DNA from: Firmicutes bacterium UBA1393
Lineage (GTDB): Bacteria; Bacillota; DTU025
Direction of reading: 5' to 3'
Length of the DNA: 6,151 nt
Assembly (NCBI GenBank): GCA_002305255.1
Contig: DBQN01000047.1
Coordinates: forward strand, 331 to 6,481
Part shown: in pieces, positions 5,432 to 6,151 of the stretch
How positions within the stretch are numbered: the first letter of the stretch is position 1
Layout of the letters: every line of letters begins with the position of its first letter
The notes under the pieces: generated by a model
Database searches by the model: none
Told to the model about the DNA's origin: nothing
What the model saw: the letters and a program-made list of their open reading frames with translations, nothing else
Position numbers and translations under genes: made by a program

Positions 5432-6151
5432 GTGGAAGCCATGGAGAGCATGAAGGCTGCGGTGCTGCTAGCGCCGGGTCAGATAGAGATACAGGAAAGG
5501 CCAATACCGAAGGTGAGGCCGCACGAGGTGCTCGTTAAGGTGAAAGCCTGCGGCATATGCACCTTCGAGCGGCGGCTCTACTCGGGCGAGAAGAGCATCG
5601 GCTATCCGGTGGTGGGCGGGCATGAAGCCGCCGGCGTCGTCGCTGAGGTAGGCGAGGCGGTGCGCCGTCCGCTCAAGCCAGGAACGCGCGTGGCCCTCGA
5701 CCTGCTCAACAGGTGCGGCGAGTGCGACTACTGCCGTACCGGCCGGGGCAATCACTGTGTCAACATGTACAAGGGCAAGCTGAACCTGTTAGGTGGGTTC
5801 GGCCAGTATGTGTCGGTCCCATCGGAGCAGGTGTTCGAGATAGGCGAGGGTCTGAGCTTCGAAGAGGCGGCCCTGGCGGAGCCGGTGTCGTGCGTAATCC
5901 ATTCGCTGGCCCAGGCGGACGCGCGCTTTGCCGAGAGCATGATCGTGTATGGCGTGGGCCCCATGGGCATGCTGCACGTCATTGTCGGAGTGGCCATGGG
6001 CCTTCGAGTCGGCGTTGTCGATCCGGAGCCGGCCCGCAGGCAGCTTGCGCTGTCGCTTGGCGCGTGTGTTGCGGCAGAATCGGGTGATGAGATCAAGCCC
6101 CAGCTTAAGCCGGATATCATCGTTGTGACGGCGCCTGTGGTGCAGGCTGTG
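5432..6151 (+). CDS. Zinc-dependent medium-chain dehydrogenase (partial, 3' end missing)
   Basis: A zinc-containing alcohol/polyol dehydrogenase of the medium-chain family, which oxidises a hydroxyl group using a nicotinamide cofactor. The frame stays open to the window edge: 240 codons are present from GTG 5432, and roughly 100 more are expected. Numbering from ATG 5450, where family-like MKAAVLLAPG begins: the catalytic zinc ligands are Cys34 (in CGIC), His58-Glu59 (GGHEAAGVV) and probably Glu144 (AEPVSC). The structural zinc site has all four cysteines (89, 92, 95, 103). The Rossmann motif is GVGPMG (168-173). Asp191 ends the next strand, favouring NAD over NADP. Oddly, CGIC is followed by Thr-Phe-Glu rather than the common Gly-Thr-Asp or His-Ser-Asp. 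GTG 5432 has the best ribosome site; ATG 5441 and ATG 5450 are alternatives. The stop of the TIM-barrel gene is 26 bases upstream, so they are probably co-transcribed. The substrate is probably the imported sugar or polyol or a derivative. Confidence 0.9.
   Translation, partial: MEAMESMKAAVLLAPGQIEIQERPIPKVRPHEVLVKVKACGICTFERRLYSGEKSIGYPVVGGHEAAGVVAEVGEAVRRPLKPGTRVALDLLNRCGECDYCRTGRGNHCVNMYKGKLNLLGGFGQYVSVPSEQVFEIGEGLSFEEAALAEPVSCVIHSLAQADARFAESMIVYGVGPMGMLHVIVGVAMGLRVGVVDPEPARRQLALSLGACVAAESGDEIKPQLKPDIIVVTAPVVQAV

Noticed and set aside
1..6151. CRISPR arrays, tRNA or rRNA genes, and insertion-sequence ends
   Set aside because: I found no regularly spaced repeats, no tRNA-like cloverleaf or CCA end, and no transposase with flanking inverted repeats in the window.

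Overview
The window carries six genes, all on the + strand, in what looks like one carbohydrate uptake and catabolism cluster. In order they are: a DMT/EamA-family membrane transporter, two CUT1-type (MalF-like then MalG-like) ABC sugar permeases, a secreted sugar-binding protein, a xylose-isomerase-like TIM-barrel protein, and the first two thirds of a zinc-dependent medium-chain dehydrogenase that runs off the right edge. The host cannot be named. The DNA is GC-rich (about 60% by eye), arginine AGG codons are common, and Shine-Dalgarno sites are strong. This would fit a GC-rich anaerobic or thermophilic bacterium, for example a deep Bacillota lineage. The binding protein has an ordinary signal peptide with no lipobox, which leans toward a diderm envelope.

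Layout: positions 1-300 hold no gene I can support, only an imperfect inverted repeat. The EamA transporter (about 301-1287) ends 18 bases before the first permease (1306-2196). The second permease (2219-3106) follows after 22 bases. A 109-base gap before the binding protein (ATG at 3217) holds a G-rich tract, a weak hairpin and a good ribosome binding site. After the binding protein (3217-4509) comes a strong GC-rich stem-loop (4553-4578) without a U-tract, then the TIM-barrel gene (4614-5405). The dehydrogenase starts about 26 bases later (5432, or ATG at 5450) and is open at 6151.

Inferred workflow: the binding protein captures a sugar or related polyol outside the membrane. The two permeases carry it in, powered by an ATPase encoded elsewhere, since none is present here. 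The dehydrogenase and the TIM-barrel isomerase/epimerase then oxidise and rearrange it. The EamA protein may move a related metabolite or product. The substrate cannot be read from the sequence.

Nothing here is clearly a new type of system. The points most worth checking are the stem-loop after the binding-protein gene, the unusual catalytic-site motif of the dehydrogenase, and the leader architecture of the binding-protein and dehydrogenase genes.
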